DNA of 64,000 nt from Geojedonia sp051814705 (GTDB lineage: Bacteria > Bacteroidota > Bacteroidia > Flavobacteriales > Flavobacteriaceae), in contig JBPWQW010000002.1 in NCBI GenBank assembly GCA_051814705.1, forward strand, positions 319,950 through 383,949, read 5' to 3'. The translations under genes and the position numbers were made by a program. Below, in pieces: positions 51,305 to 59,681 of the stretch (position 1 is the stretch's first letter; every line of letters starts with the position of its first letter). The notes below the pieces were generated by a model. It was not told the origin of the DNA and made no database searches. It saw only the letters and a program-made list of their open reading frames with translations.

Positions 51305-52234
51305 ATGAGCGAATTAAGTGTGAATCACTTACTTGGAATTAAATATCTTAATAAACAAGATATTCAGTTAATCTTTGAAACAGCAGATCACTTTAAAGAA
51401 GTTATCAATAGACCCATTAAAAAAGTTCCATCCCTTCGTGATATTACCATTGCCAATTTATTTTTTGAAAACTCCACTCGAACTAAATTATCTTTTGAAT
51501 TGGCCGAAAAACGATTATCGGCTGATGTTATTAATTTTTCGGCTTCGCAATCTTCAGTAAAAAAAGGAGAAACCCTTATTGACACCGTAAACAATATCCT
51601 ATCCATGAAAGTGGATATGGTAGTGTTAAGACACCCAAATGCAGGAGCTAGTATGTTTTTGTCACAACATGTCAACGCCAGTATCATCAATGCAGGAGAC
51701 GGTGCTCACGAGCATCCTACACAGGCCTTACTCGATTCCTATTCCATTAGAGAACGATTGGGCAGTGTAAAAGGAAAAAATGTAGTGATTGTTGGCGATA
51801 TTTTACACAGTAGAGTAGCACTATCAAACATCTTTGCTTTGCAACTTCAAGGGGCGAATATCATGGTTTGTGGACCTAAAACACTGATCCCAAAATATAT
51901 TGATAAACTTGGGGTGAAAGTCGAAACCAATTTGAGAAAAGCATTACAATGGTGTGATGTGGCAAATATGTTGCGAATTCAAAATGAACGGATGGAAATC
52001 AATTACTTTCCGTCAACTAGAGAATATACACAGCAGTATGGCGTCAATAGAGCCCTGTTAGATTCTTTAAACAAAGAAGTAATCATCATGCACCCCGGTC
52101 CCATCAATCGTGGAGTAGAAATCACTAGTGATGTTGCCGATTCTAAACAAGCCATTATTTTGGATCAAGTTCAAAATGGAGTTGCCATCCGGATGGCTGT
52201 TATTTATTTGTTAGCGTCTAAAATTAAACACTAA
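51305..52234 (+). CDS. pyrB: Aspartate carbamoyltransferase, catalytic chain
   Basis: This 309-residue enzyme joins carbamoyl phosphate and aspartate in pyrimidine synthesis. The carbamoyl-phosphate site is FFENSTRTKLSFELA. Note Lys where many homologues have a second Arg (STRTR). Other motifs are the KKGETLIDT loop, HPTQALLDSYSI, GDILHSRVALSN, and the aspartate site HPGPINRGVEI. No regulatory chain (pyrI) is adjacent. It is in an operon with pyrR and the STAS-like gene. Confidence 0.94.
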   Translation: MSELSVNHLLGIKYLNKQDIQLIFETADHFKEVINRPIKKVPSLRDITIANLFFENSTRTKLSFELAEKRLSADVINFSASQSSVKKGETLIDTVNNILSMKVDMVVLRHPNAGASMFLSQHVNASIINAGDGAHEHPTQALLDSYSIRERLGSVKGKNVVIVGDILHSRVALSNIFALQLQGANIMVCGPKTLIPKYIDKLGVKVETNLRKALQWCDVANMLRIQNERMEINYFPSTREYTQQYGVNRALLDSLNKEVIIMHPGPINRGVEITSDVADSKQAIILDQVQNGVAIRMAVIYLLASKIKH

Positions 52235-52238
52235 TACT

Positions 52239-52571
52239 ATGAATTTTTATACTGAAGGATCCACTACTGTTATTACTCAAGAAAAAACTTCTGTTATTGA
52301 GTTGATTAAAAAATTTGAGGTTTTATACGAACGGTATAAAAATGATAATATCATTGTTAACCTTACAAGTTTAAATGGGATTCCATTAGAACATATTGTT
52401 GAATTTCTTCAGGTTTCCAATACACATCGCAAAGCAAAACATTCATTTGTTATTGTAACGGATGCCGTAGATTTAAATGAAATACCAGACGAACTTGTCG
52501 TTGTGCCTACTCTAAAAGAAGCGTATGATATTATTGAAATGGATGAAATTGAGCGTGATCTAGGCTTCTAA
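52239..52571 (+). CDS. STAS-like small protein
   Basis: This 110-residue soluble protein has alternating strands and helices (NIIVNLTSL, HIVEFLQVSNTHRKAKHSFVIVTD, VVVPTLKEAYDIIEMDEIERDLGF). This matches the plan of STAS/anti-sigma-antagonist domains, although a phosphorylatable Ser at the usual place is not obvious (NLTSLNG). Databases often label it after the ribonuclease Z gene that follows. It lies 4 bases after pyrB and 78 bases before rnz. The function is unknown. Confidence 0.6.
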   Translation: MNFYTEGSTTVITQEKTSVIELIKKFEVLYERYKNDNIIVNLTSLNGIPLEHIVEFLQVSNTHRKAKHSFVIVTDAVDLNEIPDELVVVPTLKEAYDIIEMDEIERDLGF

Positions 52572-52649
52572 AATATATTTTGGGCTTGTTGTCTAGCTGA
52601 AATTGGTTTCAAATTAGCGATTTAACATCAATCAAATTAACTGTAATTA

Positions 52650-53555
52650 ATGAAATTAACCATTTTAGGTTGTTATAGTGCCACACCCCGTATCAATACC
52701 AATCCCACTTCGCAAGTTTTAGAGATAAAAAATCATGTATTCTTAATTGATTGTGGTGAAGGTACTCAAGTTGAATTACGCCGACATAAAATAAAGTTTG
52801 TAAGAATTAAGCATATTTTTATATCACATTTACATGGCGACCATTATTTTGGATTGGCTGGACTTATTTCAACTTTTAGATTGTTAACCAGAGAAGCCGA
52901 GCTTCATATTTATGGGCCTAAAGGGTTGAAAGCAGTCATAACACTTCAAATGAAACTAGCAGATTCATGGACCAATTACCAGTTAATTTTTCATGAACTG
53001 AATTCAAATACTTCAGAACTCATTTACGAAGATGAAAAAGTTAGTGTTTATACCATCCCTTTAGACCATCGTGTGTACACCAATGGATTTTTATTTAAAG
53101 AAAAGGAGGGAGAGCGCAAGCTAGATATGAACGCAGTTCAAAACAATAATATTGATGTGTCCTATTACCGAAAACTCAAACAAGGCTTTGATGTTGAAAA
53201 TAAAGAAGGAAATCTCATTAAAAACGAAAAGGTTACCATAACGGGGTTAAAGCCTAAAAGCTACGCGTTTTGTAGTGATACGGCCTATAATGAGGCTATT
53301 ATACCACTAATTAAAGATGTGGACGTACTGTACCATGAATCAACATTTTTAGATAAAAATAAAAAATTAGCGCTCCCCACTAAACACAGCACCGCTAAAC
53401 AAGCCGCAGAAATTGCTAATCAAGCTCAGGTAGGAACATTGATTTTAGGGCATTATTCCACCCGATATAATGATTTGGAAGCGTTTAGAACGGAAGCACA
53501 AACTATTTTTCAGTCTGTTGAATTGGCTGAAGACGGAAGAACATTTGAGTTTTGA
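52650..53555 (+). CDS. rnz: Ribonuclease Z
   Basis: This 301-residue metallo-beta-lactamase-fold enzyme trims the 3' trailer of tRNA precursors. Zinc motifs are SHLHGDHYFGL (HxHxDH), IPLDHRV, FCSDTAY and HSTAKQAAE, with the final LGHYSTRY. The length suits the short RNase Z form. The last 46 bases overlap the end of a convergent gene on the minus strand. Confidence 0.94.
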   Translation: MKLTILGCYSATPRINTNPTSQVLEIKNHVFLIDCGEGTQVELRRHKIKFVRIKHIFISHLHGDHYFGLAGLISTFRLLTREAELHIYGPKGLKAVITLQMKLADSWTNYQLIFHELNSNTSELIYEDEKVSVYTIPLDHRVYTNGFLFKEKEGERKLDMNAVQNNNIDVSYYRKLKQGFDVENKEGNLIKNEKVTITGLKPKSYAFCSDTAYNEAIIPLIKDVDVLYHESTFLDKNKKLALPTKHSTAKQAAEIANQAQVGTLILGHYSTRYNDLEAFRTEAQTIFQSVELAEDGRTFEF

Positions 53556-53965
53556 CTAAATTCTCTTTGATTTTTGATCCATTCAAAGGCTTCATCTAAA
53601 TTGACGCAACGCTTTAAGTTTTTATTAGTGAAAAGTTTTTCAATGGATACGTTATTATACCCAATGTCACTATAATAAACAATAGCACTCGCTTCGAAAA
53701 AGCCATATTTATTTTCAATAATGCTCCAGGATTGTGGCTCCATTGAATAGGAATTTACTCGGTTAGAAATGTATTTCAATTTAACATTAGACCCGTAATA
53801 TGTAAGTAATTCTTGGGCTACAAGTTCAATTTTTTCCCAGGAAAAATGAACTCCTTCATTTAATTCTGAAATAAGAAAATGGTTGCATAAATAAAAATTC
53901 CCAAATGGGAATACTATTTTTTTATGATCATACTCATAGAAATATTTAGAGTCTTCAAATTTCAT
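53510..53965 (-). CDS. Conserved hypothetical protein converging on rnz
   Basis: This 151-residue soluble protein has mixed alpha/beta composition and many aromatic residues (YFYEYDHKKIVFPFGNFYLCNHFLI, YNNVSIEKLFTNKNLKRCVNLDEAFEWIKNQ). I do not recognise a family. The last 15 codons overlap the rnz 3' end antisense. It diverges from pdxH with an 85-base spacer. Convincing start context and a protein-like composition support it being real, but the C-terminal residues (SQNSNVLPSSANSTD) look like read-through into rnz antisense. Confidence 0.6.
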   Translation of the reverse strand: MKFEDSKYFYEYDHKKIVFPFGNFYLCNHFLISELNEGVHFSWEKIELVAQELLTYYGSNVKLKYISNRVNSYSMEPQSWSIIENKYGFFEASAIVYYSDIGYNNVSIEKLFTNKNLKRCVNLDEAFEWIKNQREFSQNSNVLPSSANSTD

Positions 53966-54050
53966 GGTTTTTTTTTTGAAGCTGCAAAACTATAAAGTTT
54001 TGTAAATATAGTGTAGTTAACAAAATTAAAATTTTGTTAATTTGTATACC

Positions 54051-54698
54051 ATGAATTCAGATTTAAGCAATTATAGAAAGTCCTACGAAAAAGGCGAGCT
54101 TTTAAGAAAAGATGTGCCTGAAAACCCAATGGAGCTATTCCAAAAGTGGTTTTATGAGGTCGATCGTTTCTTTCCAGAAATAGAGACCAATGCCATGACT
54201 GTGGCCACTATAGGAACAGATGGCTTTCCTAGGAGTAGGGTAGTCCTGCTTAAGAAGTATACACATGAAGGATTTATTTTTTATACAAACTATAATAGTG
54301 TAAAAGGGAAATCTATTGCTACTAATCCAAAACTGTGTCTATCTTTTTTTTGGCATGGAGCAGAACGTCAAATTATCATAAAAGGAACGGCTGAAAAAAT
54401 TGCTGAAAATTTGAGCGATGGCTATTTTGAGTCACGCCCAAGAGGAAGCCAATTAGGAGCTTTGGTATCCCATCAAAGCGAACCTGTGGATAGTAGGGAA
54501 TTCCTAGAAGAAAAGTTAAAACAACTTGAAGCAGAATTTAAAGATAAAGACATTCCAAGACCCAAATTTTGGGGAGGTTATATTGTTAAACCTATAGAAT
54601 TTGAATTTTGGCAAGGTCGACCCAACAGGCTTCACGACAGAATACAATATAAGTTGGATCAAGATTTTAGCTGGCATATTTCAAGACTCTCTCCTTAA
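54051..54698 (+). CDS. pdxH: Pyridoxamine 5'-phosphate oxidase
   Basis: The ATG at 54051 gives 215 residues; a TTG nine bases earlier is less likely. The FMN enzyme makes pyridoxal phosphate from pyridoxine/pyridoxamine phosphate. Motifs are NAMTVATIGTDGFPRSRVVLLK, FYTNYNSVKGK, RQIIIKGTAEKI, ESRPRGSQLGALVSHQS and the C-terminal WQGRPNRLHDRI. It is a single gene. PLP enzymes in the window include rocD and the cysteine desulfurase, with no operon link. Confidence 0.95.
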   Translation: MNSDLSNYRKSYEKGELLRKDVPENPMELFQKWFYEVDRFFPEIETNAMTVATIGTDGFPRSRVVLLKKYTHEGFIFYTNYNSVKGKSIATNPKLCLSFFWHGAERQIIIKGTAEKIAENLSDGYFESRPRGSQLGALVSHQSEPVDSREFLEEKLKQLEAEFKDKDIPRPKFWGGYIVKPIEFEFWQGRPNRLHDRIQYKLDQDFSWHISRLSP

Positions 54699-54725
54699 AA
54701 AGTACATTTCAAAAACTTCAATTTT

Positions 54726-54872
54726 AAAAAAAAATGTTTCATCGATAAAACGCAGTTTTATTGCGATGTAATGCATTATTTTTATTTCAAAAGATGCATT
54801 TCATCGATGATTTGCATAAAGAATCGGTAAAGTGTGTGTTTTTCATCGATTTTAACATTTCTTTAACAGATT
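54726..54872. promoter_or_regulatory. Array of about 21-bp units ending in ATCGAT upstream of the CAP gene
   Basis: Perfect ATCGAT cores are at 54741-54746, 54803-54808 and 54845-54850. Degenerate cores, TGCGAT at 54762-54767 and ATCGGT at 54823-54828, fall in the gaps. The CGAT (or CGGT) positions are 21, 41, 20 and 22 bases apart, consistent with a 21-bp array with one member decayed. Several units contain TGCAT before the core. The stretch 54794-54817 is a near-perfect 24-bp palindrome. Confidence 0.65.
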
Positions 54873-54921
54873 AAGTGGGGTAGTCTTCTAATTTTACTAG
54901 ACCAAATCTAAATTACCCCTT

Positions 54922-55419
54922 ATGAAACCTACTATTTATCTGCCTTTTTTGGCAATGATGACCTTACTGATGTTCTCTTCTTGTTCTACTGAAGATTTCC
55001 CAGTTGACAGTATTAATGCAATTGATTTAAAAGCTGCACCTGCACCAAAACAAATAGAAATAGAAATTTTAGAGCTTATTAATCAACACCGAATAGGTTT
55101 AGGTTTAAATGCACTTAAGAGCCTTAATATTGTAAAATCGGTAGCTCTTACTCATACAGATTATATGGTTGAAGTCAACAGTGTAAACCACGACAACTTT
55201 TACCAAAGAAAAATTAGCCTAGAGCAAAATGCAAATGCCAAGGTAGTGTCAGAAAATGTAGCCTATGCATATAGTAGTGCACAATCGGTTGTTAATGCTT
55301 GGATTAACAGTGATAGCCATAGAGAAAATATTGAAGGAGATTATACGGATTTTGAAGTCTCTGCTGAGCAGAATAAAGAAGGGAAATGGTATTATACAAA
55401 TATATTTATCAAAAGATAG
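54922..55419 (+). CDS. CAP-domain (SCP/PR1-like) lipoprotein
   Basis: This 165-residue lipoprotein (lipobox LMFSSC, Cys about 21) has a CAP domain from about residue 45: ILELINQHRIGLGLNALKSL, VALTHTDYMVEVNSVNHDNFYQR, SENVAYAY and AWINSDSHRENIEG. These supply the conserved His and Glu cavity residues. Bacterial CAP proteins are mostly uncharacterised extracytoplasmic proteins, some with protease or carbohydrate-related roles. An array of 21-bp operator-like repeats lies upstream, so its expression is probably controlled by a dedicated regulator. Confidence 0.88.
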   Translation: MKPTIYLPFLAMMTLLMFSSCSTEDFPVDSINAIDLKAAPAPKQIEIEILELINQHRIGLGLNALKSLNIVKSVALTHTDYMVEVNSVNHDNFYQRKISLEQNANAKVVSENVAYAYSSAQSVVNAWINSDSHRENIEGDYTDFEVSAEQNKEGKWYYTNIFIKR

Positions 55420-55433
55420 ATAGCCTTATATAT

Positions 55434-55465
55434 GTTAGTTAGTTAGTTAATTAGTTAGTTAGTTT
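55434..55465. repeat. Tetranucleotide (GTTA) microsatellite
   Basis: Eight units of GTTA with two variants (ATTA, GTTT) lie between the CAP gene stop and its terminator. It is non-coding in this position. Confidence 0.85.
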
Positions 55466-55500
55466 AAAAACGCCACAGTATACCTATGGCGTTTTTTTTT
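55466..55500 (+). terminator. CAP gene terminator
   Basis: AAAAACGCCA pairs with TGGCGTTTTT across an 11-base loop, followed by T. Confidence 0.85.
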
Positions 55501-55665
55501 GTGATAAATGATATCCTAGTTCATATTGAATATTTTTTTAAACCATCATAGTTGAGATCGATTTGTCTTAAATAACCCCTTGATATTTACTGCTTTGGAT
55601 AGATGATATCAAGATTTATTTTATTACCTTAATAAAAAAAAGACAGGTCATTTAAAATAAGATCA

Positions 55666-56487
55666 ATGAGAGTACTAGTAATCGTTTTATCCGTATTGTT
55701 GTCCATTTCAGCGACAGCCCAAAAAAAGTTAAAAATAAGAGGAGATAAAGACGTTACAGAGATCTATAGAAGCCTTTTACCATTTAACCAAATTGAGGTA
55801 TCAGATGGCCTTAAAGTTACTATGATGCAAGCCAATACGGAAGGTTATAAGCTAACTGCTGATTTTAATTTAATCGACGTTATTAAGTTGGAAGTCATAG
55901 ACAGTGTTTTAAAAGTTTATACAACCAATCGAATCGTTAAAAGCAAAAAACTGGAGATTGATTTGACTTTTTTATCTTTAAACAAGATTGTACTTAACAA
56001 AAATTCTAAAGTTTTTGGGCAAAATAATATCAAATTGGACAGTTTAGAACTTATTGGGTTTGATGGTTCCGATTTTGAGCTGGACATGAATGCTAGTAAA
56101 GTGACATTTAGAATGAGTGGCAGTTCTGATGGGAAAATAAAATTAAAAAGTGAAACGGCGTCGATGAGCTTAGACGATAATGCTTTTCTAAAAGGTAGTC
56201 TGTCTGTTGATACTTTAGATTTAAGCATTAATAAACGGGCAGATATGAAAATAGAGGGCAATTGCGATCAATTGCAGTTGATAACAACAGGCTCGACTGA
56301 TGTTAAAGCCAAAAATCTTAAAGCGACAAACGTCAATATCAACGCTGCAAACACTTCGGATATATATATTTATGCTAGTAAATATTTAAGTGTTTATGCT
56401 AAAGGCAGAAGTAATATTTATATTTATGGAAATCCTGAGATTAAAGTTGAAGGCTTAAATGACAAGTCTAAAATTATTAAAAAATAG
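55666..56487 (+). CDS. DUF2807/GIN-like secreted protein
   Basis: This 273-residue secreted protein has a signal peptide (about 1-18, ending SATAQ). It follows the DUF2807 plan: RSLLPFNQIEVSDGLKVTMMQANTE, then repeated strand rungs (LDSLELIGFDGSDFEL, VTFRMSGSSDGKIKL, ASMSLDDNAFLKGSL, LQLITTGSTDVKAKNL). It lacks the AGSG turns of the protein at 39875-40606. It lies 6 bases upstream of the LapA-like gene. An ATCGAT core (55557-55562) in its upstream region may be a weak copy of the array motif. The function is unknown. Confidence 0.78.
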   Translation: MRVLVIVLSVLLSISATAQKKLKIRGDKDVTEIYRSLLPFNQIEVSDGLKVTMMQANTEGYKLTADFNLIDVIKLEVIDSVLKVYTTNRIVKSKKLEIDLTFLSLNKIVLNKNSKVFGQNNIKLDSLELIGFDGSDFELDMNASKVTFRMSGSSDGKIKLKSETASMSLDDNAFLKGSLSVDTLDLSINKRADMKIEGNCDQLQLITTGSTDVKAKNLKATNVNINAANTSDIYIYASKYLSVYAKGRSNIYIYGNPEIKVEGLNDKSKIIKK

Positions 56488-56493
56488 ATAATT

Positions 56494-56703
56494 ATGAAGT
56501 TTAAAACGATTGTAATACTTAGTGTCTTTTTACTTGTTGTAATAGTTTCAATACAAAACGCACAGGTAACAGATATTAATTTTCTTTTTTGGAAATTATC
56601 GGCGTCAAGAGTATTAATAATTTTAGGTAGTTTTTCAGTAGGAATATTGATTGGCCTGTTACTAGCTATGAAAACCCGATTTTTCAAAAAGTCAAAAGTC
56701 TAA
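56494..56703 (+). CDS. LapA-domain (DUF1049) membrane protein
   Basis: This 69-residue protein has two membrane helices (about 4-20 and 40-60) and a basic tail (TRFFKKSKV). The motif SIQNAQVTDINFLFWKLSASRVLIILGSF matches the LapA/YciS family, whose proteobacterial members help assemble lipopolysaccharide. It follows the GIN-like gene by 6 bases in a two-gene unit. Its role in this lineage is inferred from family only. Confidence 0.82.
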   Translation: MKFKTIVILSVFLLVVIVSIQNAQVTDINFLFWKLSASRVLIILGSFSVGILIGLLLAMKTRFFKKSKV

Positions 56704-56775
56704 TCTTATGGGCGAAATTTTTTTAAGAAGTGGGTGGTGATTCCTAATACCATAACGTTTACAAAATAGCCTTAA

Positions 56776-56813
56776 AACAAAGAAGCAGACTTATACAAGT
56801 CTGCTTCTTTGTT
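56776..56813. terminator. Long hairpin between the LapA and OmpA genes
   Basis: A perfect 17-bp stem (56776-56792 with 56797-56813) with an ATAC loop. In the minus direction the arm ends TTTGTTTT, so it probably terminates the adhesin operon. Confidence 0.85.
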
Positions 56814-56827
56814 AGATTGATAATAAG

Positions 56828-58741
56828 TTAATCCTTTAATATATAAAAGTAGGATCTTCTGTTTAATTGATGCTCTTCTTCGGTACATTTTACACCGTTA
56901 GAACATTTGTTCAATAACTGTGATTCGCCATAACCAATAGCACTTTCTATACGTTCTGGTGCAATGTCACGAGATAGTAAATAATCTCTTGTAGATTTTG
57001 CTCTACGATCTGATAATTTCATGTTATAACGGTCGCTACCTCTACTATCGGTATGTGATTCAATTTTAATCACCATATTAGGATGTGCTCTCAATACGTC
57101 TACGATATTTTCCAATTCGTATTGGGCATCCGTTCTAATGTTCCATTTATCAAAATCAAAGAATATAGGATTGATCACAATTTGATTGTCTTTAATCAAT
57201 GGGATTAAATATAAATCTAAAGTGTTTTCGCCTCCAGTTTTTTCTCCAGACGTAAAGTCTTTAAAGTCATTTTTAAAGTCTGGTTTTTCGCCTAAAACGG
57301 TGTATTTAGTATGGCATTTAATTTTAAAAGTATACTCACCTTTTTCGTCGGTAGTCACCGTATTGATAACCTTTCCATCTTTGTTCATTAATTTAACAGT
57401 TACCAAACTTAAAGGTTCTTGAGTTTCTTTGTTTCTCGCTGTGCCTTTAACTATTTGTGAGCAACCAACAAATCCATAAATATCATCACTTCCAACTCCT
57501 CCTGGTCTGTTCGAAGAGAAATAACCTATTTCAGTATCAGAATCAATAAAGAAACCAAAATCATCGTAACCCGAATTATAAGGTGCTCCTAGATTTTCTA
57601 CTTTGGTGTTGGTAGCGTCCTTTAATATATTGGATTTGTATATATCCAAAAAGCCTAGATTGATGTTACTATCAGATGAAAAATAAAGCGTACTGTCTTT
57701 TGCTACAAAAGGGAACATTTCTTTCCCATCGGTATTAATTGTCGATCCTAAATTCTCTGGAATACTATAACTACCATCTTCTAGAATATTAACTTTATAG
57801 ATGTCTGTATCTCCAAAGCCACCTTCACGGTCTGAAACAAAAAATAGAGTTTTGTTATCTGGGCTCAAAGCTGGATGACCATTTGAATGGAATTTATCAT
57901 TAAATGGCAATTCAACAATATTTTGCCATGTGCTGTCTATTAAAGATGCTTTATAAATTTTTAAATGTGCTGTACCTTGTCGGTCAGTTTTTAGCTGGTT
58001 TCGTTTACTCACATTGTCTCTTGTGAAATAAAGGGTTTTTCCATCATTTGTTATAGCTACATTAGCTTCATGAAATTCTGAATTAATTTTTTTGGCATTA
58101 AGTCTATTGACTTTACCAAAGGTGTTTTTTCCATCTTTTTCACTGAGTGCGACTTCATAGATGTCTAAAAAGGGTTCGCCATTCCAATCATAAATATTGC
58201 TTTTGCCATCACGGGATGATGAAAATATTAATTTTCCATCTTTTTCATAAGCTCCGAAGTCGGCAAATTTAGAATTGATCGGAAGATTTTCAACAGATAC
58301 ATAGACTTCATCGTCGTTAGCTAATTGTAGATAAAGTTCTAAATTACTAAAGTCCAATCCTGCGATTCTATTGTCGTCAGGATTTAAAGCTCTATACTTC
58401 TCTAACCAAACAATGGCTTCTTCATAGTTACCTTGACTTCTTAAAGCTTGCGAATATTTAAAAATATATTCAGGCTCCAAATCAGATTCATATAATTTAA
58501 TAGCTTTGCCATACCAAGTGGCAGACTTATCGGCATTAGAATTGTTATAATAACAATCCCCAAGCCTAGTCAGTACGTGCATACTGCTATCTCCTAATTT
58601 AACTGCGTTTGCGTAAATTTCTGATGCTTTTAAGTAGGAATAATCTTTAAAGAACCGATCAGCTAATTTTACCTCTTGCTTTTGAGCAAACATAAAAGTA
58701 CTACCAAGAGCAATTATTAATAATGTTATTTTTGCTTTCAT
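56828..58741 (-). CDS. OmpA-family protein with TPR, PD40 and carboxypeptidase-like domains
   Basis: This 637-residue protein has a signal peptide (about 1-19), then TPR-like helices (about 25-125: GDCYYNNSNADKSATWYGKAI, GNYEEAIVWLEKYRALNPDD). PD40 beta-propeller repeats follow (ISSSRDGKSNIYDW, LSPDNKTLFFVSDREGGFGDTDIY), then a regulatory-like beta domain (IVKGTARNKETQEPLSLVTV). The C-terminal OmpA peptidoglycan-binding domain has FFDFDKWNIRTDA and SHTDSRGSDRYNMKLSDRRAKS. This layout resembles T9SS-linked PorE-type proteins. It is the third gene behind the adhesin and PorP/SprF (12-base gap), so a role in anchoring the adhesin to the cell wall is a fair inference. Confidence 0.88.
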   Translation of the reverse strand: MKAKITLLIIALGSTFMFAQKQEVKLADRFFKDYSYLKASEIYANAVKLGDSSMHVLTRLGDCYYNNSNADKSATWYGKAIKLYESDLEPEYIFKYSQALRSQGNYEEAIVWLEKYRALNPDDNRIAGLDFSNLELYLQLANDDEVYVSVENLPINSKFADFGAYEKDGKLIFSSSRDGKSNIYDWNGEPFLDIYEVALSEKDGKNTFGKVNRLNAKKINSEFHEANVAITNDGKTLYFTRDNVSKRNQLKTDRQGTAHLKIYKASLIDSTWQNIVELPFNDKFHSNGHPALSPDNKTLFFVSDREGGFGDTDIYKVNILEDGSYSIPENLGSTINTDGKEMFPFVAKDSTLYFSSDSNINLGFLDIYKSNILKDATNTKVENLGAPYNSGYDDFGFFIDSDTEIGYFSSNRPGGVGSDDIYGFVGCSQIVKGTARNKETQEPLSLVTVKLMNKDGKVINTVTTDEKGEYTFKIKCHTKYTVLGEKPDFKNDFKDFTSGEKTGGENTLDLYLIPLIKDNQIVINPIFFDFDKWNIRTDAQYELENIVDVLRAHPNMVIKIESHTDSRGSDRYNMKLSDRRAKSTRDYLLSRDIAPERIESAIGYGESQLLNKCSNGVKCTEEEHQLNRRSYFYILKD

Positions 58742-58753
58742 ATTGTATTTTTT

Positions 58754-59671
58754 TTAGAAGTATCTTGGCGATTTAACACGTTTAACATTAAATAACTCGA
58801 ACATTAAAAGTACTTCGTGTGTTCCACTGGTATAAGGTCTTAAATCTGATAGTGGATACTCGTAAGCATAACCGATTCGCAATTGTTTTGAAATTTGAAA
58901 ATCTGCTATCCCACCTAATGCTCCAGCACGTTCATTTACTCTATAGGCAGCTCCAACCCAGAATACTTCATTGAATAAAAAGTTAGCTGTTACATCAAAA
59001 GACAAGGGCGCACCGTTTGTGGCTTTAAGCAACATGGCAGGTTTAAATTTAACGTTCTCACTTAGATCAAATACATATCCACCAGTTATATAATAACTTT
59101 GGCGTTCTACGGCCTTATAGCTACCATCTTCTGCGTATTTCGTACTCAAAATTCTAGGTGAAGACAGTCCTAAATACCATCTTTCACTATGCCAGTAAAC
59201 TCCAGCTCCAATATTAGGCTCCCATCTGTCTTTATAACCCGAAATTAAAGGGTCATTTGCTTCAGAAGCTCGAAATTCTGGATCCAAACTATAACTTGTA
59301 AATCCGGCTTTAATACCAAAGGCCAATTTTGTATTTGCACCTGTTTGAATGGTATAAGAGAAATCTCCATATAAGTATGAGAAATTTTGGTATCCAAGCT
59401 CATCATTAATAAATGATAATCCTAAACCTACTTTTTCATTTCTTAATGGGGTATGCATAGAGAAGGTTTGGGTTGTAGGACCCCCTTCGAGACCTACCCA
59501 TTGACTTCTGTGCAAACCGATAATACTTAGTGTTTCTCTACTTCCAGCGTAAGCGGGATTTATTGAAACCGTATTATACATATACTGTGTAAACTGTGGT
59601 AGTTGCTGAGCAAATCCCATCCAGAAATTGAACAGTATAAAGACGATGATGTTAAACTTTACTAACTTCAT
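58754..59671 (-). CDS. PorP/SprF family T9SS membrane protein
   Basis: This 305-residue outer-membrane protein has a signal peptide (about 1-21, ending GFAQ). The N-terminal QLPQFTQYMYNTVSINPAYAGSRETLSIIGLHRSQWVG is the PorP/SprF signature. Further barrel strands follow (VGLGLSFINDELGY, LAFGIKAGFTSYSL, LRIGYAYEYPLSDL). SprF-type proteins are required to export or attach a partner type-B sorting-domain adhesin encoded next to them, here the giant repeat protein 10 bases upstream. Confidence 0.93.
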   Translation of the reverse strand: MKLVKFNIIVFILFNFWMGFAQQLPQFTQYMYNTVSINPAYAGSRETLSIIGLHRSQWVGLEGGPTTQTFSMHTPLRNEKVGLGLSFINDELGYQNFSYLYGDFSYTIQTGANTKLAFGIKAGFTSYSLDPEFRASEANDPLISGYKDRWEPNIGAGVYWHSERWYLGLSSPRILSTKYAEDGSYKAVERQSYYITGGYVFDLSENVKFKPAMLLKATNGAPLSFDVTANFLFNEVFWVGAAYRVNERAGALGGIADFQISKQLRIGYAYEYPLSDLRPYTSGTHEVLLMFELFNVKRVKSPRYF

Positions 59672-59681
59672 AGGTTAAAAT

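Noticed and set aside
51305..52234. Lys in the STRTK motif of PyrB as sign of an inactive paralogue
   Set aside because: All other catalytic motifs are intact and the gene is in a pyr operon, so a conservative lineage variant is the simpler reading.
54035..54042. TTAATTTG as promoter of pdxH
   Set aside because: It is one base off the consensus and only 8 bases before the ATG, which would give an almost leaderless mRNA. There is no supporting TTG element.
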